Made by a program: the position numbers and the translations under genes. A stretch of DNA of 64,000 nucleotides from Liolophura sinensis (Eukaryota; Mollusca; Polyplacophora; Chitonida; Chitonidae): assembly GCF_032854445.1 (NCBI RefSeq), contig NC_088295.1, positions 52,063,249-52,127,248 on the forward strand. Reading direction: 5' to 3'. The notes below the pieces were generated by a model. It was not told the DNA's origin, searched no databases, and was given only the letters and a program-made list of their open reading frames with translations. Positions 33,117 to 45,699 of this stretch are shown here, piece by piece. Within the stretch, counting starts at the first letter, position 1, and the number at the start of each line of letters is the position of its first letter.

Positions 33117-34686
33117 AACTACCGGGTAAAAGAAACGTATAACTTTTTAATGCAGTTTTTTCTATGGAAAAATATGTTGAATAAGTTTGAACGTTGTGCA
33201 AATACGTTTGCACATAAGCACCCTGTGTACACGTCACTTTTTAACGAGATTCATTGAAATTGGTGTAAGACATCATGAAAAATCGGGAAAAACAGAGTTT
33301 CGGGCCCTGTTAAAAATTCTCGATAATGACCGCCGTAAAAATACCGATGTAGCACATGGTAAGGGTGCAATACCATAAAAAACATCTAGGAGATGCCGAG
33401 ACTCACACAAGCAGAACGTGATAGAGCAACTGGTATGGCCGACATGGGGGCCAACGCTAACCCTAACCACAATGCCAGAACATTCAATTGCACTCAAGCC
33501 ACCATCAGCAGACTGTTGTGTCGTTACCGCCTAACAGGCAGGACACAAGATCGTCCAAAATCGGGCAGGCCAAGTGTTACAACGCCTGGCGAAGACCGGT
33601 ACATCCGCACAATCCACCTGCGTAACCGGTTTGTGACGGCGACGTCAACGGCGGAAACGGCACTGGGACACCCCATCAGCAGACGCACAGTCTTACGATG
33701 ACTCCGCGTGAGTGGTTTCAGAGCCTATCGCCCCTTCCGTGGAATGGCATTGACTCCTCTACACCGTCAAAACAGGCTGCGTTGGACAAGAGTTGTACGT
33801 CGATGGCAGCGACGAGACTGGGAAAGGGTGCTGTTCACTGATGAAAGCCGATATAACCTCTTCAGAAATGATGGTCGAATTCGTGTGTATCGACGCAGGG
33901 GAGAGCGATTGGCACAAAACAGCATTCAGAATGTCCACCGTTTTGGTGCTGGTGGGGTGCTTGTATGGGGCGGAATTTGTGGACAGGTGAGAACGAGATT
34001 GGTCATCATCCAGAGAAATCTGACTGGCCAAAGATACCGAGATGAAATATTGGAACCTGTTATGGTGCCATTCGTGCATCAACAGCAAAGGGGTATCCTT
34101 TTGCAGCAGGACAATGCACGATCTCATACCGCCAGAGTTGTACTAAATTATCTGGACACCGTTGATGTCAACGTACCCACGGCCATCTGCCTTGGCCAGA
34201 ACGATCGCCAGATATGAATCCCTTAGAGCATCTGTGGGATCATCTTGATGGACGTCTGAGACAACGCGTCCCTCCCCCACAAAACAGGCAAGAGCTCGAA
34301 CAGGCTTTATTTGAGGAGTGGGACAGAATTCCTGATGACGTCATCCGGCGGCTGACGACTTCCATGAGGAGACGTATTTTGGGCTTAATTGATTCAATGG
34401 GTGCTCACACACGCTACTAACGATCTGTCTTATGACATGATAGGACGTTAGGTACACCTTTTTAAAGGAGTCCCTTTACTTGCATTTGTGTAATTTTTCA
34501 GATTTACCCCATGCCTTCTTTACTCGGCCTGACAGCAAGTGTAATATCCATATGGCTTTAAATTTTTGAACAGAACTTGGAAAATGGTTTATTGCAATAT
34601 AATGCTTATCATGTTGATACTGTCTGTTTTTCTTTCTCTTTCCTGTGGTGCTGAACAAGGTTATACGTTTCTTTTGCCAGGTAGTT
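33117..34686 (+). mobile_element. Tc1-type transposon, copy 1
   Basis: A 1570-bp element with inverted ends AACTACCGGGTAAAAGAAAC on the left and the complement, with two mismatches in the first 20 bp, on the right. It is flanked by TA at 33115-33116 and 34687-34688. Left flank ...CTTAATA, one TA and right flank GTAATGACCAG together restore the uninterrupted satellite unit, which proves insertion into the array. It carries one transposase gene. Confidence 0.92.
33393..34420 (+). pseudogene. Tc1-family transposase (DD34E), copy 1
   Basis: It starts at ATG 33393 (MPRLTQAERDRATGM). The N-terminal ~100 residues form the paired-type helix-turn-helix DNA-binding region, with a basic GRPSVTTPGEDRYIR hinge. 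The catalytic domain has the first Asp in LFTDESRYNLF (~33838), the second in QQDNARSHTARV (~34112) and the Glu in NPLEHLWDHL (~34222). By comparison with copy 2, 34 residues separate the last two. A TGA at 33699-33701 interrupts the linker. An 11-bp insertion near 34172-34182, absent from copy 2, shifts the frame just before the Glu motif. The element therefore cannot make its own transposase. About 342 codons, normal for Tc1. Confidence 0.9.
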
Positions 34687-37600
34687 TAGTAATGACCAGT
34701 CGCGATGGTACATAATACACTGCAGCCGATTTCAATTAGCAAAAAGACCTGGCTAAAATCCAAAAGTAAAAAACTTGTTCCAGTGTGTTTGGGAAGAGTC
34801 TAATCCGACGCATTTTGAAATGAAAAATCGAATGGTGCCAACGGCGTTGCTATCGGATCAATACTGTTGGCTGTAGCGACGTTCAAATGATGATTGAGGT
34901 CATTATCACGTGCTCAGCAACGGCTCTTACTCCTTGGAAACCATGTAAATTTGAAATTTTTTTAAGCGCTGCCGATGCCTGGCCCAATTAAGCATCTTTT
35001 GGCACTTTATTGATGTGGGTCAGTGTTCAATTGGTTTTTTTTAGAGCAGTCTCTACTAAATACCTTGTGTTTTCTGTATACAAATGGTGTGGATTTCCTA
35101 CATGTAGATAAAGACATTGACATTGTCTTTGACTTAAAAGTAAGACAATTGCTGGGAAAGATAAATGGGCCTGGCCCAAAAATTACACGCTTTTTTGGTA
35201 TACCGAAGGGCACATAACTTATTGCGAAAAGTTTCATATAGTAATGACCGGTCACGAGTGTACATAATACAGTGTAGCCAATTCCAATTAGTAAAAAGAC
35301 CAGGCAAAAACCCAAAAGTGGAATAGTTGTTCCAAAGCTGTTGGTAAGATTCTAATCCGACATATTTTGTGACAAGAAATCCAATGGTGCAAACTGCATT
35401 GCTCTGCGACCAATACTTTTGGCTAAAGCGACCTTGAAACGATTATTGAGGTCATTATTACGTGCTCAAAAACGGCTCTTACTCCTTTTGATCAATGTTA
35501 ATTTGCAATTTTTTCAACACCTGCCGTTGACTGGCCCAATTCAGCATCTTTTGGCACCTCATTGATGTGGGTTAGTTTTTAATTGTACTTTTAAAACAGA
35601 CTGTATTATGTTCATTGTGTTTTCTGAATACAAATGGTGTGATTTTTATACATGTAGATAAAGACATTGTTTGTCTTCGACTTAGATATAAGACAATTGC
35701 TGGGTGAGTGAAATGGGCTTGGGCAAAAGATTTGACGTCTTCTGGATTACCGAAGGGCACATAGGCAAAAGTTTAATACAGTAATGACCAGTCGCGATGG
35801 TAGATACTACAGTGTAGCCGATTCCAATTAGCAAAAAGACTAGGCTAAAATCGAAAAGTAAGAAACTTGTTCCAGTGCTTTTGGGAAGGGGCTAATCCGA
35901 CGCATTTTGAATTAAGAAATGGAATGGTGCAAACCGCGTTGCTCTCGGACCAATACTTTTGGCTGTAGCGACGTTGAAATGATGATTGGGGTCATTTTCA
36001 AGTGCACAGCAACGACTTTTACTCTTCGGAAACCATGTAAATTTGCAATTATTTAACACCTGCCGATGCCTGGCCCAATTGTGCATCTTTTGGCACATTA
36101 TTTATGTGGGTCTGTGTTCAATTGTAATTTTTAGAGCAGACCGTATCAGGTACATTGTGTTTTCTGCATACAAATGGTGTGGTTTTTCTACATGTATAAG
36201 ACAATTGATGAGTAAGTTAAATGGGCTTGGGCCAAACATTTGACGTTATATGGGCTACCGAAGGGCACATAACTTATAGCCAAAAGTTTAATACAGTAAT
36301 GACCAGTCGCGATGGTACATGGTACAGTGTAGCCGGTTTCAATCAGCAAAAAGACTAGGCTAAAATCCAAAAGTAAACAACTTGTTCCAGTGCTTTTGGG
36401 AAGAGGCTAATCCGACGCATTTTGAATTGAGAAATCGAATTGTGCAAACCGCGTTGCTCTCGGACCAATACTTTTGGCTGTAGCGACGTTTAAATGATGA
36501 TTGAAGCACTTTTTAAGTGCACATCAACGACGCTCACTCTTTGGAAATCATGTAAATTTGCAATTATTTAACACCTGCCGATGCCTGGCCCAATTGTACA
36601 TCTTTTGGCACATTATTTATGTGGGTCTGTGTTCAGTTGTACATTTTAGAGCAAACTGTATCAAGTACTTTTTTGTTTTCTGTATACAAATGGTGTGGTT
36701 TTTCTACATGTAGATAAAGACTTTGAGTTTATCTTCGACTTAGAAGTAAAACAATTACTTGGCGTGGTAAATGGGCTTGGCCCAAAGATTTGACATCTTG
36801 TGGCATACCGAAGGGCACATAACTTATAGCCAAAAGTTATATATAGTAATGACCAGCCGCGATGGCGGGATATAATTACGTGCCCAGCAACGCCTCTTAC
36901 TCCTTGGAAAACATGTAAATTTGCAAGTTTTTCCACACCTGCCGATGCCTGGCTCAATTGTGCATCTTTTGGCACCTTATCGCTGTGGGTTAGTGTTCAT
37001 TTGTACTTTTTACAGCCGACTGTATTAAGTACCTTGTGTTTTCTGTATACAAATGGTGTGGTTTTACTACATGTAGATAAAGACATTGAGTTTGTCTTCG
37101 ACTTAGAAAAAAGACAATTGCTGGGTGAATAAAATTGGCTTGTCCCAAAGGCTTAACGTCTTCTGGGCTACCGAAGGGCACATAACTTATAGCCAAATGT
37201 TTGATAGAGTAATGGCCAGTCGCCATGGTACTTAGTACAGTGTAGAAGATTTCTACTAGCATAAAGACCAGGCAAAAATCCAAATTTTGAAAACTTGATC
37301 CAATGCTGCTGTTAAGAGTAAAAACCGACGTATTTTGTGACGAGAAATCGAATGGTGCAATCCGCGTTGCAAATACTTTTGGCTGAAGCGACGCTTAAAT
37401 GATGATTGATGTCATAAGTACGTGCTTAGCAACTCCTCTTACTACTTGGAAACCATGTAAATTTGCAATTTTTTCAACCCCCGCCGATGCCTTGCCCAAT
37501 TGTGCATCTTTTGGCACCTTATTGATGTGGGTCAGTGTTCAATTGTACTTTTGAGAGCAAGCTGTATCAAGTACCTTGTGTTTTCTGTATACAAATGGTG

Positions 37601-40600
37601 TGGTTTTTCTACATGTAGATAAAGACATTGAGTTTGTCATCGACTTAGAAGTAAGATAATTGATGGGTGAGTTAAATGGGCTTGGCCCAAAGATTTGACG
37701 TCTTTTGGGCTACCGAAGGGTACATAACTTATAGCCAAAAGTTTAATAGAGTAATGACCAGTCGCGATGGTACATAATACAGTGTGACCGATTTCAATTA
37801 GCATAAAGAGCAGGCAAAAATCCAAAAGTGGAAAACTTGTTCCAGTGCTGATGGTAAGAGCTTAATTCGACATATTTTGTGACGAGAAATGGAATGGTGC
37901 AAAACCGCGTTGCTCTTTGACCAATACTTTTGGCTGTAGCGAAGTTTAAACGCTAATTGAGGTTATAACTACGTGTTCAGCAACTGCTTTTTCTCCTTGG
38001 AAAACCTGTAAATTTTCAATTTTTTCAACACCTGCCGACGCCTGGCTTAATTTCGCATCTTTTGGCACATTATTTATGTGGGTTAGTGTTAATGTAGCCG
38101 ATTTCAATTCGCAAAAATTGACCAGCCCAAAACCCAAGAGCGGAAAAAATTGTTCCACTGCTTTTGGTAAGAGGCTAATCGGACGTATTTTGTGATGAAA
38201 AATCGAATGGTCCAAACCGCGTTGCTCTCCGACCAATACTTCAAGCTGAAGCGACGTTTAAATCATGATTGACGTCATAATCAGGTGCCTAGCTACGGCT
38301 ATTACTACTTGGAAACCATGTATATTTGCAATTATTTTAATACCTGCCAATGCCTGGCACAATTGTGCATCTTTTGGCAATTTATTTATGTGGGTCAGTG
38401 TTCAGTTGTACTTTTTAGGGCAAACTGTATCAAGTACCTTGTGTTTTCTGTATACAAATGGTGTGGTTTTTCTACATGTAGATCAAGACATTGTTTTTCT
38501 TCCACTTAGAAGTAAAACAATTGCTGGGTGTGGTAAATGGGCTTGCCCAAAATTTTTGATATCTTCTGGGATACCGAAGGGCACATAACTTATAGCCAAA
38601 AGTTATATGTAGTAATAACCAGCCGCGATGGCGCGAGGGTGACGTTATAATTACGTGCCCAGCAACGCCTCTTACTCCTTGGAAACCATGTAAATTTGTA
38701 ATTTTTTCCACACCTGCCGATGCCTGGCCCAATTCCGCATCTTTTGGCACCTTATCGCTGTGGGTCAGTGTTCATTTGTACTTTTTAAGCTGCAACTTGT
38801 ATAAACTTGTATTAAGTACCTTGTGTTTTCTGTATACAAACGGTGTGGTTTTCTACATGTAGATAAAGACATTGAGATTGTCTTCTACTGAGAAGACAAT
38901 TGTTGGGTGAGTTAAATGGGCTTGACCCAAAGGTTTGACGTCTTCTGGGCAACTAAAGGGCACATAACTTTTAGCCAAAAGTTCAATACAGTAATGACCA
39001 GTGGCGATGGTACATAGTACTGTGTAGCCCATTTTAATTAGCAAAAAGACCAGGCAAAAATACTAAAGTGGAAAAATTGTTCGAATGTTGTTGGTAAGAG
39101 CCTAATCCGATGTATTTTATGACGAGAAATCAAATGGTGCGAACCACCTTGCTCTCCGAGCAACAATTTTGGCTGAAGCGACGTTAAAATGATGATTGAC
39201 GTCATAATCACGTGCTCAGCAACGGCTCTTACTCCTTGGAAACCATGTAAATTTGCAATTTTTTCAACCCCAGCCGATGCCTGGCCCAATTCCGCATCTT
39301 TTGGCACCTTATTGATGTGTGTCAGTGTTCAATTGTACTTTTGAGAGCAGACTGTTTTAAGTACCTTGTGTTTTCTGTATACAAATGGTGTTGTTTTTCT
39401 ACATGTAGATAAAGGCATTGAGTTTCTTTTCGACTTAGAAGTTAGACAATTGCTGGGTGAGTTAAATGGGTTTGTCCCAAAGATTTGACGTCTTCCAGGC
39501 TACCGAAGCGCACATAACTTATAGCCAAAAGTTCAATACAGTAATGACCAGTGGCGATGGTACATACTACTGTGTAGCCGATTTTAATTAGCAAAAATAC
39601 CAGGCAAAAATCTTAAAGTGGAAAAATTGTTCGAATGTTGTAAGTAAGAGCCTAATCCGATGTATTTTATGACGAGAAATCGAATGGTGCAAACCGCGTT
39701 GATCTCCGACCAGTAGTTTTGGCTGAGGCGACGTTTAAATTATGATTGACCTCATAATTACGTGGCCAACAACGGCTCTTACTCCTTGGAAACTATGTAA
39801 ATTGGCAAATTTTTCAACACCTGCCGATGCCTGGCCCAAATGTGCAGCTTTTGGCATTTTATTTATGTGGGTCAGTGTTCAATTGTACTTTTTAGGGCAA
39901 ACTGTATCTAGTATCAGTTCTGTTTGTAAGAGTCTAATTCGACGTATTTTATGTCGAGAAATCGAATGGTGCAATCCGCGTTGCTCTCTGACCAACAGTT
40001 TTTGCTGAAGCGACGTTGAAATAATGATTGACGTCATTATCACGTGCCCATAAACGGCTTTTACTACTTGGAAAACATGTAAATTTGCAATTTTTTCAAC
40101 AACTGCCGATGCCTGGCCCAATTGTGCATCTTTTGGCACCCTATTGATGTGGGTCAGTTTTCAGTTGTACTTTTTAGGGCAAACTGTATTAAGTATCTTG
40201 TGTTTTCTGTATACAAATGGTGTGGTTTTTCAACAGGTAGACAAAGACATTGAGTTTGTCTTCGACTTAGAAGTAAGACAATTGCTGGGTGAGTGAAATG
40301 GGCTTGCCCCAAAGACTAGGCTAAAATCCAAAAGTAAATAACTTGTTCCAGTGCTTTTGGGAAGAGGGTAATCCGACGCATTTTGAATTGAGAAATCGAA
40401 TTGAGCAAACAGCGTTGCCAATACTTTTGGCTGTAGCGACGTTTAAATTATGATTGAGGTAATTTTCAAGTGCACAGCAACGACTCTTACTCTTTGGAAA
40501 CCATGTAAATTTTGAGAGCAGACTGTATCAAGTACCTTGTGTTTTCTGTATACAAATGGTGTGGTTTTTCTACATGTAGATAAAGACATCGAGTTTGTCT

Positions 40601-41790
40601 TCGACTTAGAAGTAAGGTAATTAATGGTTGAGTTAAATGGGCTTGGGCCAAAGATTTGACGTCTTCTGGACTACCGAAGGGCACATAACTTATGGCCAAA
40701 AGTTTAATACAGAAATGACCAGTCGCAATGATACATAGTACAGTGTAGCCGATTTCAATTAGCAAAAAGACCAGAAAAGAATCCTAAAGTTGATAAACTG
40801 TTCCAATGCTGCTGTTAAGAGGGCAAACCGACGTATTTTATGACGAGAAATGGAATGGTGCAAACCGAATCGCTCTCCGAACAATAGTTTTGGCTGAAGC
40901 GACGCTTAAATGATAATTGACGTCATTATCACGTGCCCAACAACGGCTCTTACTACTTGTAAAGCATGTAAATTTGCAATGTTTTCAAAACCTGCCAGTG
41001 CCTGGCCAAATTCCGCATCTTTTGGCACCTTATTGATGTGGGTCAGTGTTCAATTATACTTTTTAGAGCAAACTGTATCAAGTACCTTGTGTTTTCTCTA
41101 TACAAATGGTGTGGTTTTCTACATGAAGATGAAGACATTTAGTTTGTCTTCGACTTAGAAGTAAAACAATTGCTGGTTGAGTTAAATGGGCTTGGCCCAA
41201 GGATTTGACGTCTTCTGGGCTACCAAAGGAAACATAGCCAAAAGTTTAATACAGTAATGACCAGTCGCGATGGTACATAATACAGTGTAGCCGATTTCAT
41301 TTAGCAAAAGATCAGGCAAAAATGCAACAGTGAAAAAATTGTTCCACTGCTAATCCGACGTATTTTATGACGAGAAATCGAATGGTGCAAACCGCGTTTT
41401 TCTGCAACCAATACTTTTGGCTAAAGCCACGTTTAAATGATGATTGACGTTTTTCTTCGTGCTCAGCAACGGTTCTTACTCTTTAGAAACCTTTTAAATT
41501 TGCAATTTTTTCAACACCTGCCGACGCCTGGCTCAATTCCGCATCTTTTGGCACCTTTATTTTGTGTGTCAGTGTACAGTTGTACTTTTTACAGCAGAGT
41601 GTATCAAGTACCTTGTGTTTTTTTATGTGTACAAATGGTGTGGTTTTTCTACATGTAGATAAAGACATTAAGATTGTCTTCGACTTAGAAGTAAGACAAT
41701 TGCTGGGTGAGATAAATGGGCTTGGGCCAAAGATTTGACGTCTTCTGGGCTACCGAAGGGCACATAAGTTAAAGCCCAAACCTTAATATA
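34687..41790 (-). repeat. Tandem array of ~550-bp units, minus orientation (right arm, part 2)
   Basis: About 13 more units (TAGATAAAGAC markers near 35108, 35658, 36715, 37080, 37620, 38863, 39416, 40578 and 41658, others degraded). Much of it duplicates part 1 in order. 36.2-37.8 kb matches 29.1-30.6 kb at an offset of 7117 bp. 37.9-38.5 kb matches 31.4-32.0 kb at 6567 bp. 40.9-41.8 kb matches 32.2-33.1 kb at about 8675 bp. Shared deletions (for example the GATGGCG...ATAATTACGTGCCC junction near 29750 and 36865, with a related one near 38630) support duplication of multi-unit blocks. Confidence 0.88.
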
Positions 41791-42068
41791 AACTACCGGG
41801 CAAAAGAAACGTATAACTTTTAAATGTAGTTTTTTCTATGGAAAAAATATGTTGAATAAGTTTGAACGTTGTGCAAATACGTTTGCACATAAGCACCCTG
41901 TGTACACATCACTTTTTAACGAGATTCATTGAAACTGGTGTAAGACATCATTAAAAATATTGGAAAAACAGAGTTTCGGGCCCTGTTGAAAATTCTCGAT
42001 AATGACCACCGTAAAAATACCGATGTAGCACATGGTAAGGGTGCAATACCATAAAAAACATCTAGGAG

Positions 42069-43269
42069 ATGCCGAGACTCACACAAGCAGAACGTGTTAG
42101 AGCAACTGGTATGGCCGACATGGGAGCCAACGCTAACCCTAACCACAATGCCAGAACATTCAATTGCACTCAAGCCACCATCAGCAGACTGTTGTGTCGT
42201 TACCGCCTAACAGGCAGGGCACAAGATCGTCCAAGATCGGGCAGGCCAAGTGTTACAACGCCTGGCGAAGACCGGTACATCCGCACAATCCACCTGCGTA
42301 ACCGGTTTGTGACGGCGACGTCAACGGCGGAAACGGCGGAAACGGCACTGGGACACCCCATCAGCAGACGCACATCGATGGCAGCGACGAGACTGGGAAA
42401 GGGTGCTGTTCACTGATGAAAGCCGATATAACCTCTTCAGAAATGATGGTCGAATTCGTGTGTATCGACGCAGGGGAGAGCGATTGGCACAAAACAGCAT
42501 TCAGAATGTCCACCGTTTTGGTGCTGGTGGGGTGCTTGTATGGGGCGGAATTTGTGGACAGGTGAGAACGAGATTGGTCATCATCCAGAGAAATCTGACT
42601 GGCCAAAGATACCGAGATGAAATATTGGAACCTGTTGTGGTGCCATTCGTGCATCAACAGCAAAGGGGTATCCTTTTGATTTTTTGATTTTTTATTTTTG
42701 ATTGATGTTTTACGTCGTACTCAAGAATATTTCACTTATACGACGGCGGCCAGCATTATAGTGGTTGGAAACCGGGCAGAGCCCGGGGGAAACCCACGAC
42801 TATCCGTAGGTTGCTGCAGACCTTCCCACTTACGGCCGGAGAGGAAGCCAGCATGAGCTGGACTTGAACTCACAGCGACCGCATTGGTGAGAGGCTCCTG
42901 GGTCATTACGCTACGCTAGCGCGCTAACCGACTGAGCCACGGAGGCCCCTGGTATCCTTTTGCCGCAGGACAATGCACGACCTCATACCGCCAGAGTTGT
43001 ACTAAATTATCTGGACACCGTTGATGTCAACGTACTGCCTTGGCCAGCACGATCGTCAGACATGAATCCCTTAGAAGCATCTGTGGGATCATCTTGATGG
43101 ACGTCTGAGACAACGCGTCCCTCCCCCACAAAACAGGCAACAGCTCGAACAGGCTTTATTTGAGGAGTGGGACAGAATTCCTGATGACGTCATCCGGCGG
43201 CTGACGACTTCCATGAGGAGACATATTTTGGCTTTAATTGATGCAATGGGTGCTCACACACGCTACTAA
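42069..43269 (+). pseudogene. Tc1-family transposase, copy 2, deleted and interrupted
   Basis: Nearly identical to copy 1 in the N-terminal DNA-binding region (ATG 42069). Differences: a 9-bp duplication (GCGGAAACG) near 42330, a deletion of about 115 bp near 42373 that removes the linker and shifts the frame, and a 272-bp SINE inserted after VHQQQRGIL. The second Asp region (DNARTYD-type codons near 42970) and the Glu region (CTTAGAAGCATCTGTGGG near 43070, itself with a one-base insertion) follow. It is clearly dead. The +11-bp insertion present in copy 1 is absent here. Confidence 0.88.
42679..42950 (-). mobile_element. tRNA-derived SINE, full length, nested in Tc1 copy 2
   Basis: Read on minus it starts GGGGCCTCCGTGGCTCAGTCGG (A box) and has GAGTTCAAGTCC (B box). 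It continues through TGGGAAGGTCTGCAGCAACC and GGTTTCCCCCGGGCTCTGCC, ending GCCGCCGTCGTATAAGTG...GAGTACGACGTAAAAC and an AT-rich tail. It is flanked by a perfect 12-bp target duplication GGTATCCTTTTG (42667-42678 and 42951-42962), and copy 1 has that site once. This is the best-preserved SINE in the window. Confidence 0.95.
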
Positions 43270-43536
43270 CGATCTGTCTTATGACATGATAGGACATTAG
43301 GTACACCTTTTTAAGGGAGTCCCTTTACTTGCATTTGTGTAATTTTTCAGATTTACCCCATGCCTTCTTTACTCGGCCTGACAGCAAGTGTAAAATCCAT
43401 ATGGCTTTGAATTTTTGAACAGAACTTGGAAAATGGTTTATTGCAATATAATGCTTATCATGTTGATACTGTCTGTTTTTCTTTCTCTTTCTTGTGGTGC
43501 TGAACAAGGTTATGCGTTTCTTTTTCCAGGTAGTTT

Positions 43537-45699
43537 TATATTGCATTGTACGGATTACTTATCCCGGTTCTGCTAGTTAGCATCTATACAAACAATACAT
43601 TGAAATTCACAGAAGATAAATACGGTCTTCTGGGTATGCAAGTTTTCAGATATTTAATATAGATTTGAAATATTAATTAGCAAATATAGTGTAAAAGGGG
43701 ATTGCGCTGAGGAATGCTATTTAGATGCAAACTATAAAAAAATTGGTTGAAATGCTAAAAGCAAATAGTGCACATTAATGGCATCCCCCGTGCTGCAGAC
43801 CGTTCACGGTGGGTTACTTCCGGTTGACGGACATGTAGGTCTAGCCGCAGCTGTCGGTGTATCGGTGTTTTCAACCAGTAATCCGAAATGACTGGAACAC
43901 TTCTTTAAAATTTGACTGGTATGTTTACGAAGCTTTCTGGACATTCTTAAATTATTGATTGTCTACAGACCTAATTTCTTGTCAAAATACCACCCGGGAA
44001 GTTGTACACACGAGAGATTTACACAGAAAGAGTTAATTCAGGCCCAGCAGCTTTGAGAGATTAATCCATGCCTATTGTTTAAGATTTTGAAAACCATACA
44101 GTCTGTGTCAGTTAATAAAGTTTGACGCCTGTTTGTATTATTTACTCCAGTACCACATGTTCTTCAATCTTGGCAAAATTACTAAAAGGGCATGAATTCT
44201 TCCAGGTCTCTTATTATTATAATTATTTTAATTAAGCCTACAATAATCCGCTTTGCTGTTGCTGCTAACACCCATGATATTTACACAAATATAGTAAACC
44301 CCCTAAACATTACTCTCAAAACCGAAAAAGAACAATAACTCGTAAACATGTTATTGATACACGCACAAGCTATTCACATACATTTCGATTCTACTTAGTT
44401 TCAAGTTCACAAGTAAAATTTTATCTCTGATTTCATCTTAGTGTTGGTCCAAATAAATTATTATTAAGCACAGATTAACAGAGTGGAATTATTTCCATCA
44501 AGGCATTTTATAGTTGAATAGAGTTGGTAAAGAAATCATTTAAAGTACACTGTGCCCTGTAAGCGAAAAATTCAAATAGTGTATTGGTGCAGATGGGAAA
44601 AGATTTCCTTTCCTATGAGAAAAACCTTTCGCATGGATCATTTCTTTCCTTTATGGGTTTGCTATATGGGTGCTTTTTCCTCCTTTGATAAAAACTACAA
44701 ATTTTACAAAATCTAACTTTTCCTTTATCATGTATTCATTTCTTACCACTTTTTGTGCATGAAATTCGTATTATAACGCCGCATGTCAGTCTCAAAGTGT
44801 CAATTTGATCTTCTAAATTTCTTAGTGGCAGATTAATTTTCACTGGTAAATGACACAAGAATGAAAACCTTCTACGGAAGAAACGAAAGACATTTATCCA
44901 CTTTTTATTGGAGATGAAGACTTAGCTAATTTTAGCAGTCGTGGTGACCCATTACTCGTCTTGAATGGACTCACTGGTAATCACTACTTTAAAAGAAGAT
45001 TGCCACATTGCAATCAAGAAGACACACATCAGATAACTTACTTCATTACTATTCAAAAATTCTAACAAAGAACTAGATTTTCCGTCGTCAACTTTCTACA
45101 GCCAGCACGTAGGCATAGCAAAGTTCAGTCGCAGGTGTATGATCAGTCACAGTTGTCAGATCACTGACTCTGCAGGTGAGGCTCTCTATAAGCGCTCCAC
45201 AAACCCTGTACAGACTCTCCATAAACTCTTTAAAAAACCTCTAGGATCGCGCTGATCTCCTGCCTGGTTTCGACTTTTATCCTGAGCTGTACAAGAGTAA
45301 GTATGTTATAAATGAGAATGACAGCTTGTAACGTCCACAAGACCGCAAAAATAGCCGCTGTTGCTCGCTTACGGTACTGCCTGTATGCAGTAATGTCCAA
45401 AAATTCGTCTTCATGTAACATTAACACACAGAAATCGTTTAAAATAGCCTATGATGAAAATGCATTTGCATAACCCATATAAAAGTCCCAAATTGAAAGG
45501 AAATATTTTTAACTTCCTGTTTTTCCATGTATCTCAGACTGTTGTCGTGCCAGACATCATGCCGCCATCGTTGTTTCAAATTTTACTATAGCTATGGTTT
45601 GATAAGCGATCTGGTTTGAGCCATGCGATACATAACTTGTAACATGTGGAAATGGGACTGGTCTTTTAGATGGCCCACGCTCTCCTGTATTCAGTACAC
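43537..45699. other. Intergenic host DNA
   Basis: AT-rich, single-copy in appearance. A minus-strand frame at 45230-45427 could encode 65 residues with one hydrophobic helix (ATAAIFAVLWTLQAVILIYN), but I recognise no family and see no splice or poly(A) support. No repeat family was identified. Confidence 0.4.

Larger units (their letters stand above)
41791..43536 (+). mobile_element. Tc1-type transposon, copy 2 (with nested SINE)
   Basis: Same family and same left flank as copy 1 (AAGCCCAAACCTTAATATA), so it was duplicated with the array rather than inserted independently. The inverted ends are AACTACCGGGCAAAAG and a slightly mutated right end TTTTTCCAGGTAGTT. Beyond the right end the sequence is no longer satellite. 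It contains a SINE at 42679-42950. Confidence 0.9.

Noticed and set aside
24900-41700. Repeated ~90-codon frames in the right array, as if a tandem gene family
   Set aside because: They track the ~550-bp unit, have no start or stop conservation, and competing frames are equally open. Satellite by-product.
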